DNA of 10,184 bases from an uncultured Gammaproteobacteria bacterium (GTDB taxonomy: Bacteria > Pseudomonadota > Gammaproteobacteria > Nitrosococcales > Methylophagaceae). Where the stretch lies: NCBI GenBank assembly GCA_913058195.1, contig CAJXPP010000059.1, forward strand, positions 1 to 10,184. The letters run 5' to 3'. Of the stretch, positions 1 through 6,906 are shown in pieces; within the stretch, counting starts at the first letter, position 1, and each line of letters begins with the position of its first letter. The notes under the pieces were generated by a model. The model saw only the letters and a list, made by a program, of their open reading frames with translations. It had not been told where the DNA came from and ran no database searches. The translations under genes were made by a program, and so were the position numbers.

Positions 1-26
1 GGCTCGGAGATGTGTATAAGAGACAG
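1..26 (+). other. Nextera Read-2 adapter remnant with Tn5 mosaic end (non-genomic)
   Basis: Bases 8-26 are exactly the 19-base Tn5 mosaic end used in Nextera tagmentation libraries (AGATGTGTATAAGAGACAG). Bases 1-7 (GGCTCGG) match the part of the Read-2 adapter that precedes it. This is untrimmed library sequence, not organism DNA. It sits directly against codon 25 of soxZ, so the left edge of the window is a sequencing or assembly end and the soxZ truncation is artificial. Confidence 0.97.
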
Positions 27-101
27 GCCTGTATGCATTGGGTGTTTGGCCATCAACTTAACATCTACATTACTGCCTACTAATTTTGCTTTAACTTTCA
101 T
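27..101 (-). CDS. soxZ: SoxZ, thiosulfate-oxidising sulfur carrier subunit (3'-truncated, first 25 codons only)
   Basis: The first 25 residues of a small protein beginning MKVKAKLVGSNVDVK and running to a HPMHTG motif near the break. This matches the N-terminal beta-strand and the conserved H-x-M-x-(T/S)-G of SoxZ, which pairs with SoxY to form the periplasmic carrier on which sulfur is oxidised. SoxZ is normally about 100 residues, so roughly three quarters is missing because the adapter at 1-26 interrupts it. The ATG lies 21 bases after the soxY stop, with a GGGGAT ribosome-binding stretch just upstream. The soxYZ adjacency is the usual arrangement and strongly supports the call despite the short fragment. 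SoxZ has no signal peptide of its own and is normally exported by Tat as a complex with SoxY, which fits the lack of one here. Confidence 0.9.
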
Positions 102-122
102 ATTTATATCCCCAAATCAACC

Positions 123-584
123 TTAACCGCCACAACCACCGATAGTGACTTTAACTTCTTTTTGTACGCTAAATAGTTTGCCATCGTGCGTTTCAACTAT
201 TGCTTGTACATCCATAGTTTCAAATAATCTAATTCGAATCGAAACATCACTATCTGTTCCTTCAGGAATCGTGAATGAACACGCTAAAGGTTGTGGGTTT
301 TTGAAACCTACGATGCTTATGCTTTTTACATTTTCAATATCTGTTTTTACATTAACTGGAACAACGGCTCCATTTTCGGCAATTTCAGGTACTTTCAAAT
401 ATATTTTGTCACTAGCCGTTGTTTTAGTACTATTGAACATGCCTGTCATAGCACTTTCTGTAGTTTCTGCATCAAACGCTTTTGACCATTTCGCAAATGC
501 TATCTTAGGTATCATTAGCGCTGCACTTAATACTGCAGTCGCTCCTAATAATCCTTTCAGTAATTTTCTTCTATTATCCAACAT
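123..584 (-). CDS. soxY: SoxY, sulfur-carrier protein of the Sox thiosulfate oxidation system
   Basis: A 153-residue protein of normal SoxY length. It ends in the diagnostic GGCGG swinging arm; Cys151 is the residue that carries the sulfur substrate covalently while SoxXA, SoxB and SoxCD act on it in the periplasm. The N-terminus has a twin-arginine signal (NRRKLLKG, Arg5-Arg6, then a hydrophobic stretch to about residue 31 with AFA before a likely cleavage site), which fits Tat export of folded SoxYZ. A second Cys (102) lies in the NPQPLAC segment within the immunoglobulin-like body, a region with the NP motif common in SoxY. The ATG is preceded by AGAGGT about 5 bases upstream. soxX ends 29 bases upstream and soxZ follows after 21 bases, so it is part of one transcript. 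The family assignment is firm. Confidence 0.96.
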   Translation of the reverse strand: MLDNRRKLLKGLLGATAVLSAALMIPKIAFAKWSKAFDAETTESAMTGMFNSTKTTASDKIYLKVPEIAENGAVVPVNVKTDIENVKSISIVGFKNPQPLACSFTIPEGTDSDVSIRIRLFETMDVQAIVETHDGKLFSVQKEVKVTIGGCGG

Positions 585-613
585 ACTTACCTCTCGTTAA
601 TTCTTACTATTCG

Positions 614-967
614 TTATAGGCTGTAGATATACTCAACCACTTTATCTATCTCTTCACTTGTTAGCATTCTATGTCTACCAAATGGTGGCATTGATGTAGC
701 AGGGTTACCTTTTGTTGCATCCCAGATCTGATTTCTAAGTCTTTTTTTATCTGGATAGCGAGTCTTCATATCCACTAACTCAGGACCTAAGTTTCCCACT
801 AGCTCTCCACCAGAAATAGCATGACAGGCTAGGCAATTACCTTTTTTTCTATCGAACGCGATTTCCTTACCTTGTTCTAATACATTAGCCTCTACTGCTA
901 ATGAATAAGGAATGCCTACTGTAAAAAGAGTCGCTAGGCCAACTATTTGTATTGCTACTTTGTTCAT
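614..967 (-). CDS. soxX: SoxX, monohaem cytochrome c subunit of the SoxXA L-cysteine S-thiosulfotransferase
   Basis: A 117-residue exported monohaem cytochrome c. The hydrophobic signal peptide runs to about residue 24-27. The haem site is CLACH (Cys45, Cys48, His49), followed by the SoxX signature SGGELVGNLGPEL, a KTRYPD segment and an MPPFGRH loop whose Met93 is the probable distal haem ligand. SoxX with SoxA couples thiosulfate to the SoxY arm cysteine, releasing two electrons. The ATG has a strong AGGAAG ribosome-binding site. It lies 36 bases after soxD and 29 bases before soxY. SoxA, the catalytic partner, is not in the window; it is expected downstream of soxZ beyond the left edge. The length and motif order agree with short SoxX proteins. 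Confidence 0.95.
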   Translation of the reverse strand: MNKVAIQIVGLATLFTVGIPYSLAVEANVLEQGKEIAFDRKKGNCLACHAISGGELVGNLGPELVDMKTRYPDKKRLRNQIWDATKGNPATSMPPFGRHRMLTSEEIDKVVEYIYSL

Positions 968-1003
968 ATTACTTCCTCTTCATTTGACTCTAATAAACAG
1001 TTT

Positions 1004-1993
1004 TTACTGGCTATTTTCTATCATATACAAGATAGCAGCACTGACTTCTGCATCTGTTAAGCTAGGGTTGCCACCCTTAGCAGGCATTATGCCCGTCTTC
1101 CCAGAATACCCTTCTATTGCATGCTTATTGAGTTGTTCAACACCTTGTTTAATTCGTGGTGCCCAAGCCATTTTATCGCCAAATTTTGGCGCGCCTGCTA
1201 TACCAGAACCATGACAGATAGAACATGACTGACTATAAATCGCACTACCCACTTTAAGTTCATTGTCGACTGCTACTTGATCTGCACTTTTTGGTTGTTG
1301 ATCTTCGGAATCAGATGACGCTTTATCATTTGCCCCTTCTTCCTTAGCTATATGTTGTAACGGTGTAATACCTTTAATTGCTGATGTAACTTTAATAGTT
1401 GCAGGATCTTTGCAGTTTTCCATACAAGCTGGATTTTTAACATCCGGTCTTGGGTCAACAAAGAAACCATCTTTATTAGGCATTTCTATTTCAGTGAAGT
1501 TATCTTTTGAAAGAACAAAGTCTTCATCGTCGATGATATCGTTGAGATAGAGAACATAGGCTGTTAGAGCATAAGTTTCATCAACACTGAGTGATTGAGG
1601 CGCTGTAAAAGGCATTGCACGATGAATGTAATCCCATAAGGTGCTCGCATAAGGCCAGTAACTACCTACTGTTTTTTCAGGTTTCGCATCTGTTAATGTA
1701 TCGAAGCCTCCCGCTAGCTTAGGCCAACGACCTTCACCTTCACCAAACGCACCATGACATAATGCACATTTAGCTTCATATAATTCCTCACCATATGAAA
1801 CTGAGCCACTACCTACTGGTAAGCCTTTACCATCTGGCCTTACGTCGATATCCCAGGCTGCTATTTCTTCTTGTGTCGCTGACTTACCGTAACCATAGTA
1901 ACCAGTATCTTTAGTCAAACCAGCTTGTGAAAATCCGAATAGACCGATCAACAATAAACTCTTGATCACGTTTTTATTATCCCAATTGAACAT
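1004..1993 (-). CDS. soxD: SoxD, dihaem cytochrome c subunit of sulfane dehydrogenase SoxCD
   Basis: A 329-residue exported dihaem cytochrome c. The signal peptide is about residues 1-24 (charged start, SLLLIGLFGF core, SQA before the likely cut). The first haem domain has CALCH (Cys76, Cys79, His80) with Met127 in RAMPF as probable axial ligand. The second has CSICH (Cys257, Cys260, His261) with Met303 in GIMPAKGG. Between them lies a PACMENC pair (Cys190, Cys194) and a charged, low-complexity linker at about 217-240. SoxD accepts electrons from the molybdenum subunit SoxC as carrier-bound sulfane sulfur is oxidised. The ATG lies inside the end of soxC (17-base overlap), with GGTAAG upstream in the soxC coding sequence, indicating translational coupling of the two subunits. 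Both haem sites are intact. Confidence 0.94.
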   Translation of the reverse strand: MFNWDNKNVIKSLLLIGLFGFSQAGLTKDTGYYGYGKSATQEEIAAWDIDVRPDGKGLPVGSGSVSYGEELYEAKCALCHGAFGEGEGRWPKLAGGFDTLTDAKPEKTVGSYWPYASTLWDYIHRAMPFTAPQSLSVDETYALTAYVLYLNDIIDDEDFVLSKDNFTEIEMPNKDGFFVDPRPDVKNPACMENCKDPATIKVTSAIKGITPLQHIAKEEGANDKASSDSEDQQPKSADQVAVDNELKVGSAIYSQSCSICHGSGIAGAPKFGDKMAWAPRIKQGVEQLNKHAIEGYSGKTGIMPAKGGNPSLTDAEVSAAILYMIENSQ

Positions 1994-3293
1994 TGCTTAC
2001 CGTCCCGTCTGTATCTAGTTTCCAAGTATGGATAGAGTTTTTATGGTAGATAGAATTACTACCTCGAATATCTCGCAATTGAGTCAATGTCGGTTGAACA
2101 TAACCGGAGTCGTCAATCGAACGGCTTTGTAATAGGAGCGGTTCTCCTTGCCAGTTAATTTCAAGACTGAATCGTGTAATCGCTTTTGGAAGTACAAGGC
2201 CTTTCAGTTTAGCTTGTCGCCAAGTAACACCGCCATCGAGTGACACATCAACGCGTTTAACAGTACCTCGTCCAGACCATGCTATTCCTTCTAACTCGTG
2301 TACACCTTTCCTTAACATTGGACGTTCTGGACATGGTGATGTTATGACTGAATTTGTTTCTTGAATAAAGCTAAACTTTCTAGCTTTTCCATCTGGCATT
2401 AAGTCTGTGTACTTAGATGTTTCTTCTCGCTGATACCAAGGTTTATCACCAATCTCTAAGCGTCGTAACCACTTAATACTTGTGTTACCTTCCCAACCTG
2501 GATTAAATAACCTTACTGGGTAACCTTGTTCTGGACGAAGTTTTTCACCATTTTGAGCATAGACAATCATGGTGTCATCTAAGGCTTTTTCTATAGGGAT
2601 GCTTCGTGTCATTGTGGCGCCATCAGCACCTTCAGCTAAGACCCATTTTGCATCCGCTGAAATACCTACTTCATCTAAAATGGTTGAGAGTTTAACGCCT
2701 GTCCATTCACAACAACTTAACATCCCGTGTGTAAATTGCAGCGCTTCCATCTGAGTACCATGCCATTCCATGCCACCATTAGCTGGACACTCAAGAAAGT
2801 GAATTACTGACTCGGATGGATATCGCATCAGATCATCCATCGTAAGTGTAATAGGATTGTCCACCATGCCGTGAATGATTAGGCGATGTTCATCAGGGTT
2901 TACGTCTGGAAGACCCGCATGATATCGTTCAAAGACTAGGCCGCTAGGGGTAATAATTCCCTTCATCTCATGAATTGGGGTCATACTTATAGACGATTCT
3001 GTAGAAGCCGTTAGCCATGATACCGTTCTACGTATGACATCATCTTCATACTTTGAAGGTTGACCATAAGGCACGGATACCACGCCTCGTCCGAGTTTTT
3101 TTGTCCATGCTGGCACATTAGATCGGGCTGGCGTTTCAGCCATTACTTTAGCTGCTCCCATCGCGAATGCAGATCCGGCTGTAAGTTGTAATCCTTTCAG
3201 TAGAAAATTTCGACGTTCTGATACAGGCATTTCTGCCGCTTCATCTTTAATTTCACTAAGTAGGCCTCTGGTACTAGTCGTTAACTTTTTCAC
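1977..3293 (-). CDS. soxC: SoxC, molybdopterin subunit of sulfane dehydrogenase SoxCD (sulfite oxidase family)
   Basis: A 438-residue sulfite-oxidase-fold protein. A twin-arginine signal (SERRNFLLKG, Arg27-Arg28, hydrophobic to about residue 52) indicates Tat export with the cofactor already inserted. The molybdopterin domain covers about 110-290 and contains ECPANGG, where Cys169 is the expected molybdenum ligand, then EWTGVKLSTIL and GYPVRLFNPGWEG. The C-terminal dimerisation domain (about 315-438) has SLDGGVTW and ends with the SoxC-type NSIHTWKLDTDGTVSNV. With SoxD it removes electrons from SoxY-bound sulfane sulfur. The start is GTG with AGGTGAG just upstream; the overlapping ATG is followed at once by a stop. 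It is the first gene of the run and is divergent from soxH across 108 bases. The ending and the adjacent dihaem soxD separate it from eukaryotic-type or SorA sulfite oxidases. Confidence 0.95.
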   Translation of the reverse strand: MKKLTTSTRGLLSEIKDEAAEMPVSERRNFLLKGLQLTAGSAFAMGAAKVMAETPARSNVPAWTKKLGRGVVSVPYGQPSKYEDDVIRRTVSWLTASTESSISMTPIHEMKGIITPSGLVFERYHAGLPDVNPDEHRLIIHGMVDNPITLTMDDLMRYPSESVIHFLECPANGGMEWHGTQMEALQFTHGMLSCCEWTGVKLSTILDEVGISADAKWVLAEGADGATMTRSIPIEKALDDTMIVYAQNGEKLRPEQGYPVRLFNPGWEGNTSIKWLRRLEIGDKPWYQREETSKYTDLMPDGKARKFSFIQETNSVITSPCPERPMLRKGVHELEGIAWSGRGTVKRVDVSLDGGVTWRQAKLKGLVLPKAITRFSLEINWQGEPLLLQSRSIDDSGYVQPTLTQLRDIRGSNSIYHKNSIHTWKLDTDGTVSNVQLG

Positions 3294-3401
3294 ATCTCAC
3301 CTGTATATTTACTTATATCGATATTTTTCATTAATCTATATTATCAATTCACGTATTTTTTAGAATACGTATATCCACCTAATTAGAAGAGTTAGAAGCT
3401 G
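3294..3401. promoter_or_regulatory. Divergent soxC / soxH promoter region
   Basis: This 108-base, very A+T-rich spacer must carry promoters for both the soxCDXYZ run (minus) and soxH (plus). On the minus strand a TATAAG -10-like box lies at 3312-3317 (plus-strand CTTATA) with only a weak -35, giving a leader of about 11 bases before the GTG start. On the plus strand TAGAAT at 3361-3366 is a 5/6 match to a -10 box, about 35 bases before the soxH ATG, again with no clear -35. Weak -35 boxes would suit activator-dependent transcription. The promoter calls are pattern matches in A+T-rich DNA and are tentative; the divergent layout itself is certain. Confidence 0.5.
3351..3370. promoter_or_regulatory. 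Inverted repeat, candidate operator between soxC and soxH
   Basis: A perfect 7-base inverted repeat, ACGTATT and AATACGT, separated by 6 bases, forms a 20-base dyad. It overlaps the possible soxH -10 box (3361-3366) and lies upstream of the soxC promoter candidate. Sox clusters are often controlled by a DNA-binding repressor of the ArsR family (SoxR), whose sites are short A+T-rich dyads, so a regulator site is plausible here. No regulator gene is visible in the window. Confidence 0.45.
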
Positions 3402-4382
3402 ATGAGCATTAAATATTTATCGATCTATACGATGTTATTCGTAAGTGGGCTGTTTTTATCATTGTCTTATGCAAACAATGAATTACCTGTTGCTGACAAC
3501 CATTATTCTGAACAATTTATGATCGAATTAGTAACAGATAACCTATATGTAATTCATGGCCTAAATGAAGATCCTAATCCTACTAATAGGGGTTTTATTA
3601 ATAATCCTGGTTTTGTAATTGCAAATTCAGGCGTTATTGTTATCGACCCTGGTAGTAGCCAAGAAATAGGTGAAATTGTTCTTAAGCGTATTAGCAAAAT
3701 AACATCTCTACCCGTCATTGCTATTTTTAATACGCATGAACACGGCGATCATTGGCTGGCCAATCAAGCAATCATAAACAAGTACCCTAATATCCCAGTT
3801 TATGCTCACGCAGATATGATTAAATCAATTAACGATGGCACTGGTAAACACTGGCTAAACTTGATGAGACGGTTAACTGAACACTCTCTACTCAGTACAA
3901 GTGTTTACACTCCAACTCACGAAGTTAAAAATAATGATGAAATAGTGTTTGATAATTTAACCTTTAGGATCCATCATTATGGTCTTAGCCACACACATAA
4001 TGACATTATGATAGAAGTGGTAGAGCTCAGTACGATCTTCTTGGGTGACAATGTACTGAATAAACGCATGCCATTTCTTGATGATGGCGATATATTAGGC
4101 AATATTTCAGCTATTAATGAAGTGTTAAAATTAGAATCTCAGTATTATATTCCTGGTCATGGTCCATCAGGTTTAAATGCAATCCCTAAAGATTACCTAG
4201 AATATCTAACACAATTATATGAATCAGTTAATCACTATTACCATGAAGATATGTCTGACTTCGAGATGAAAGAACCCATTAAAGTTTCTATGACTAAATT
4301 CTCAAATTGGCTTGGTTTTGAAAAAGAGTTAGGCAGACATATAAGTTTGGTTTATCTCCAAATTGAACGAGATGACTTTTAA
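3402..4382 (+). CDS. soxH: SoxH-like exported metallo-beta-lactamase-fold hydrolase
   Basis: A 326-residue protein with a signal peptide (hydrophobic to about residue 24, LSYA before the likely cut). The metallo-beta-lactamase fold is complete: HEHGDH at 112-117 (ligands His112, His114, Asp116, His117), GLSHTHND around His197, the FLGD segment with bridging Asp216, and PGHG with His253. Two zinc ions are therefore expected. The family includes SoxH of sox clusters and the zinc hydrolases found beside quinoprotein dehydrogenases. SoxH is not essential for thiosulfate oxidation in the model organisms and its substrate is unknown; a thiol or persulfide ester is a reasonable guess. It is divergent from soxC and is the only plus-strand gene, which supports SoxH over a generic hydrolase. 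A terminator follows the stop by 1 base. Confidence 0.8.
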   Translation: MSIKYLSIYTMLFVSGLFLSLSYANNELPVADNHYSEQFMIELVTDNLYVIHGLNEDPNPTNRGFINNPGFVIANSGVIVIDPGSSQEIGEIVLKRISKITSLPVIAIFNTHEHGDHWLANQAIINKYPNIPVYAHADMIKSINDGTGKHWLNLMRRLTEHSLLSTSVYTPTHEVKNNDEIVFDNLTFRIHHYGLSHTHNDIMIEVVELSTIFLGDNVLNKRMPFLDDGDILGNISAINEVLKLESQYYIPGHGPSGLNAIPKDYLEYLTQLYESVNHYYHEDMSDFEMKEPIKVSMTKFSNWLGFEKELGRHISLVYLQIERDDF

Positions 4383-4383
4383 T

Positions 4384-4408
4384 CCCCATAAAGAATTTAT
4401 AGGGTTTT
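4384..4408 (+). terminator. Rho-independent terminator after soxH
   Basis: CCCCATAAA and TTTATAGGG pair over 9 positions with one mismatch (C4387 opposite A4401) around a GAA loop, followed immediately by TTTT. It starts one base after the soxH stop codon. The stem is fairly weak and A+T-rich in its upper half, so termination may be partial. A second hairpin lies 37 bases further on. Confidence 0.55.
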
Positions 4409-4444
4409 ATCAAAGTATCAACTATATCGAATATAATGCTCTTA

Positions 4445-4477
4445 GATTACTTTCCCTTTCTTTAAGGGTAAGTAATC
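4445..4477. terminator. Long hairpin between convergent genes, possible bidirectional terminator
   Basis: GATTACTTTCCCTT (4445-4458) pairs with AAGGGTAAGTAATC (4464-4477): 13 of 14 positions match, with one T-T mismatch, around a 5-base loop. It lies between the 3' ends of soxH and the minus-strand gene ending at 4498. Neither strand has a proper U-tract after the stem, so it may act as an RNA 3'-end stabiliser or assist termination rather than be a classical terminator. Confidence 0.5.
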
Positions 4478-4497
4478 GTCAGTAGATCTTGTTGAGC

Positions 4498-5688
4498 TTA
4501 CTTTTGAATAACCCTGAAGGCTTTATTTTTATCGCGACTCTCTGCCTCTAATTCTTGTTCTACTGTATTGCTATAGTGGGATATCACTTCACCATCATTT
4601 ATTTTAGATGCTACTATTGATGAATAGTAATTTATCGTACCAAAGCCCTCTATAACTGAGGCTAATTGATTCACTATCTGCTGATCATCCTTAATAATTA
4701 AAATTCCTCCAGCCTTTACACTCTGCCATGCTCTTAATACGAGCTCATCCATTGTTACTTTTGATGTTTTGTCTGCTAAACAATCAATTAAAGAGACTAT
4801 GTCGTAATCGGGTAAATAATTTAATGTTTCTAACTCTCCTTTATTCACCTCGATGTAACGATCATGAATTTCATGGTAAAAGCTATTTACTAGTGACTTA
4901 GTTTCAAGCAGAGATTGCTTGTCTGTACTGAAACAAACTGCCTGTTTAACCTTGATATAACTACTCAAAAGACATTCAATAGCTAGAAGGCCATTATTAT
5001 TACCTATATCGCATAGTGAAACAGCATGTTTTCTGCCAAAATAATCTTGAATAATCTTTTCTACAATTGCAGTATTATTGGAGTTATTCCAGTAAGCTTG
5101 GCCAAGCTGAAATAGTGATTCACTATTACTTGTCTTTATTGAACTCTTTTGCATACTATTACGAAGAATAATATTTGAACCTTGTGCAAAAAAGTACTTT
5201 GCTGTGCTCCTAGTCATTGCTGGCCATCTCCTACCAACACGCATTGACATGACACCATCATTTTCTGCCCAGATATTACTGGTGCCCTTCCAACGGCTAC
5301 GGTTAAGAAATAAGTTTTCCAATATACTTCTAGACCAGAGGTTTTTTTCTGCAGCCTGCATTTCAGGATAGACAGGTAATATTATACAACCCGTCGACTT
5401 TATTCTTGTTAGCAAATATCTAAGAAAAGAGGTCCCCCAATTATTAGCAAATAATGGGAAACTAATGCCTATATAAATACGATCAATAGAAAAAGCAGGA
5501 AATGGGAAAAATAAACTACCCTCCTTACCATCATTAAATGCAATGTCGAAATGTTGGGAGTTTGGCGTCAGACTATAGATATTTTCATTTGGCTTTATTT
5601 GATTGTTTATATCTCTTTTACCAGAGAAGTAATAATTTAAGTCTTCAGTAATGTATTTTTCATGCTTATGGATTATAAGATCTGTCAT
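4498..5688 (-). CDS. Uncharacterised protein with a methyltransferase-like C-terminal domain
   Basis: I do not recognise this 396-residue protein as a named family. The C-terminal half (about 190-335) has the layout of a class I SAM-dependent methyltransferase: a strand ending in CDIGNNNG (227-233) in the place of the glycine-rich motif I, CFSTDKQSL (252-260) where motif II would give the acidic ribose-binding residue, DIVSLIDCLAD (296-306) and a KAGGILIIKD strand (325-334). Motif I is degenerate, so cofactor binding is uncertain. The N-terminal half (about 45-160) is rich in aromatic residues and prolines (FPFPAF, IYIGISFPLF, ILPVYPEM) and has WSRSILENLF and AENDGVMSMR; it may be a second degenerate Rossmann domain. 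There is no signal peptide or membrane helix, so it is cytoplasmic. No good ribosome-binding site precedes the ATG. It follows nitronate monooxygenase after 122 bases and converges on soxH. Confidence 0.7.
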   Translation of the reverse strand: MTDLIIHKHEKYITEDLNYYFSGKRDINNQIKPNENIYSLTPNSQHFDIAFNDGKEGSLFFPFPAFSIDRIYIGISFPLFANNWGTSFLRYLLTRIKSTGCIILPVYPEMQAAEKNLWSRSILENLFLNRSRWKGTSNIWAENDGVMSMRVGRRWPAMTRSTAKYFFAQGSNIILRNSMQKSSIKTSNSESLFQLGQAYWNNSNNTAIVEKIIQDYFGRKHAVSLCDIGNNNGLLAIECLLSSYIKVKQAVCFSTDKQSLLETKSLVNSFYHEIHDRYIEVNKGELETLNYLPDYDIVSLIDCLADKTSKVTMDELVLRAWQSVKAGGILIIKDDQQIVNQLASVIEGFGTINYYSSIVASKINDGEVISHYSNTVEQELEAESRDKNKAFRVIQK

Positions 5689-5810
5689 AAATTTATTTTG
5701 TGAAATTATTAAAAGTAAATAGTATGTTTAGAATTGATTAAATGTAATTCTTCATACCTGATTGGATAAATTAAACTGTGTAAATATTTGTTGCCATTTA
5801 ACTAAACAGC

Positions 5811-6872
5811 TTAGCTAATCATTGAAGAAGTTAACTCGTCAATTAATGTTTTAGTTAGCGATTCTGCTGTTTGTCGTCGTCCTAGTGAGTAGGATGCACC
5901 CGCCCAAAAGGGTAGATATTCATATAGTTTTTTTTCAGTAGCTTTTGAACGTATATGTGATGTTAACTGGCCTTGATATGGAAATGGGGCCGCTCGATAA
6001 GGCTTCATTTCTTTTGAAAATTGATTACTAAGTACACGCGCATACTTACCCGTAAAACTATTACTAAGGCATGTATCTGCTTCGTGTTCTAACAGCGCTT
6101 CTAAGTAGTAGCTTTCTACTTTAGCTTCATCTGTAAATAAATATGCTGTACCCAACTGACATGCATCTGCACCATTTTTAATATGGAGTGCTATTTGCTC
6201 ACCGTTCATTATTCCACCTGTACTTATAGTAGGAATAGATACTGCTTGTGATGCTTGTTTAAGAAGCAGGTCCGCTTTTGGTCCACCATTGCCATCTGTT
6301 AGAAATGATGCACGGTGCCCACCTGCATTAATGCCCTGTAATATTACAGCATCGGAACCTGATTTTTGAGCCAATGCTGCTTCTTCTGCATTGGTGGCAG
6401 TCATAATGACAATTATGCTATTTTGTTTAAGCTTTTTGACTATCTCTGGGCTGGGAATGCCAAAAGTGAAAGTAACAATCGTAATGTTTGTACTAAGAAT
6501 AGCGTCTATTTGTGAGTTTAAATCGGGTAGGTTTGTTGTTTTTTGATCAAATAATACCGACTCGTCAATATCTAGCTGTTGATAGTAGGGTATTAGAGCT
6601 TTTACTTCTTGTGAATATTTATTTAACTCTGGAATGGTGCGTTTTTGACTTACGAATAAATTAACTGCAAAAGGTTTATCCGTCAGTGATAAGGTTTGAT
6701 TGCATTGTTGAATTATTTGTTCCGGCGTTAAATTACCTAATGCCAAGGTTCCTAGCCCCCCTAGATTAGATACTATAGAAACCATTTCAGGACTACTATA
6801 ACCTCCAATCATCGGGGCTTGAATAATTGGCCATTGAATGCCAACTAATTTCGTAAACCTAGTTTTAAACAT
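5811..6872 (-). CDS. Nitronate monooxygenase (class I, FMN-dependent, 2-nitropropane dioxygenase family)
   Basis: A 353-residue TIM-barrel flavoprotein of typical length. Motifs in order: PIIQAPM (15-21) at the FMN-binding first strand, LGGLGTL (37-43), QGINAGGHRASF (179-190) with His186 as the likely catalytic base, STGGIMNG (217-224) for the FMN phosphate, and ACQLGTAYL (237-245). Near the end, GASYSLGR and TAESL match the usual C-terminal cap. The enzyme oxidises alkyl nitronates such as propionate 3-nitronate, protecting against nitro toxins, or may act as an NADH-quinone reductase, since the family is mixed. There is no signal peptide. The DUF4242 gene ends 34 bases upstream, so the two are probably cotranscribed. 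The ribosome-binding site is weak. The family is firm; the physiological substrate is not known. Confidence 0.88.
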   Translation of the reverse strand: MFKTRFTKLVGIQWPIIQAPMIGGYSSPEMVSIVSNLGGLGTLALGNLTPEQIIQQCNQTLSLTDKPFAVNLFVSQKRTIPELNKYSQEVKALIPYYQQLDIDESVLFDQKTTNLPDLNSQIDAILSTNITIVTFTFGIPSPEIVKKLKQNSIIVIMTATNAEEAALAQKSGSDAVILQGINAGGHRASFLTDGNGGPKADLLLKQASQAVSIPTISTGGIMNGEQIALHIKNGADACQLGTAYLFTDEAKVESYYLEALLEHEADTCLSNSFTGKYARVLSNQFSKEMKPYRAAPFPYQGQLTSHIRSKATEKKLYEYLPFWAGASYSLGRRQTAESLTKTLIDELTSSMIS

Positions 6873-6906
6873 TTGAATTCATCTAGTATTTGTTAAGTTT
6901 AAAGCG

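Noticed and set aside
1..26. The Tn5-like mosaic end as evidence of a natural transposon
   Set aside because: The flanking GGCTCGG identifies it as the synthetic Nextera adapter, and no transposase or second end is present.
145..600. A 151-codon plus-strand open frame opposite soxY
   Set aside because: It lies exactly over soxY, which has a Tat signal and the GGCGG arm. The plus-strand product has no recognisable motifs and no ribosome-binding site, so it is a shadow frame.
912..1214. A plus-strand open frame across the soxX start and soxD end
   Set aside because: It covers the antisense of two cytochrome genes with intact haem motifs and has no family resemblance of its own.
1400..1430. 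Extra cysteine pair (PACMENC) between the two haem domains of SoxD
   Set aside because: It looked like an additional metal site, but as far as I recall a CM-x-x-C segment at this place is common in SoxD relatives, so it is probably a normal structural feature.
5730..5751. AGAATT-N10-AATTCT inverted repeat upstream of the methyltransferase-like gene
   Set aside because: Six-base A+T-rich arms are expected by chance in such DNA, and no promoter element near it gives it a meaningful position.
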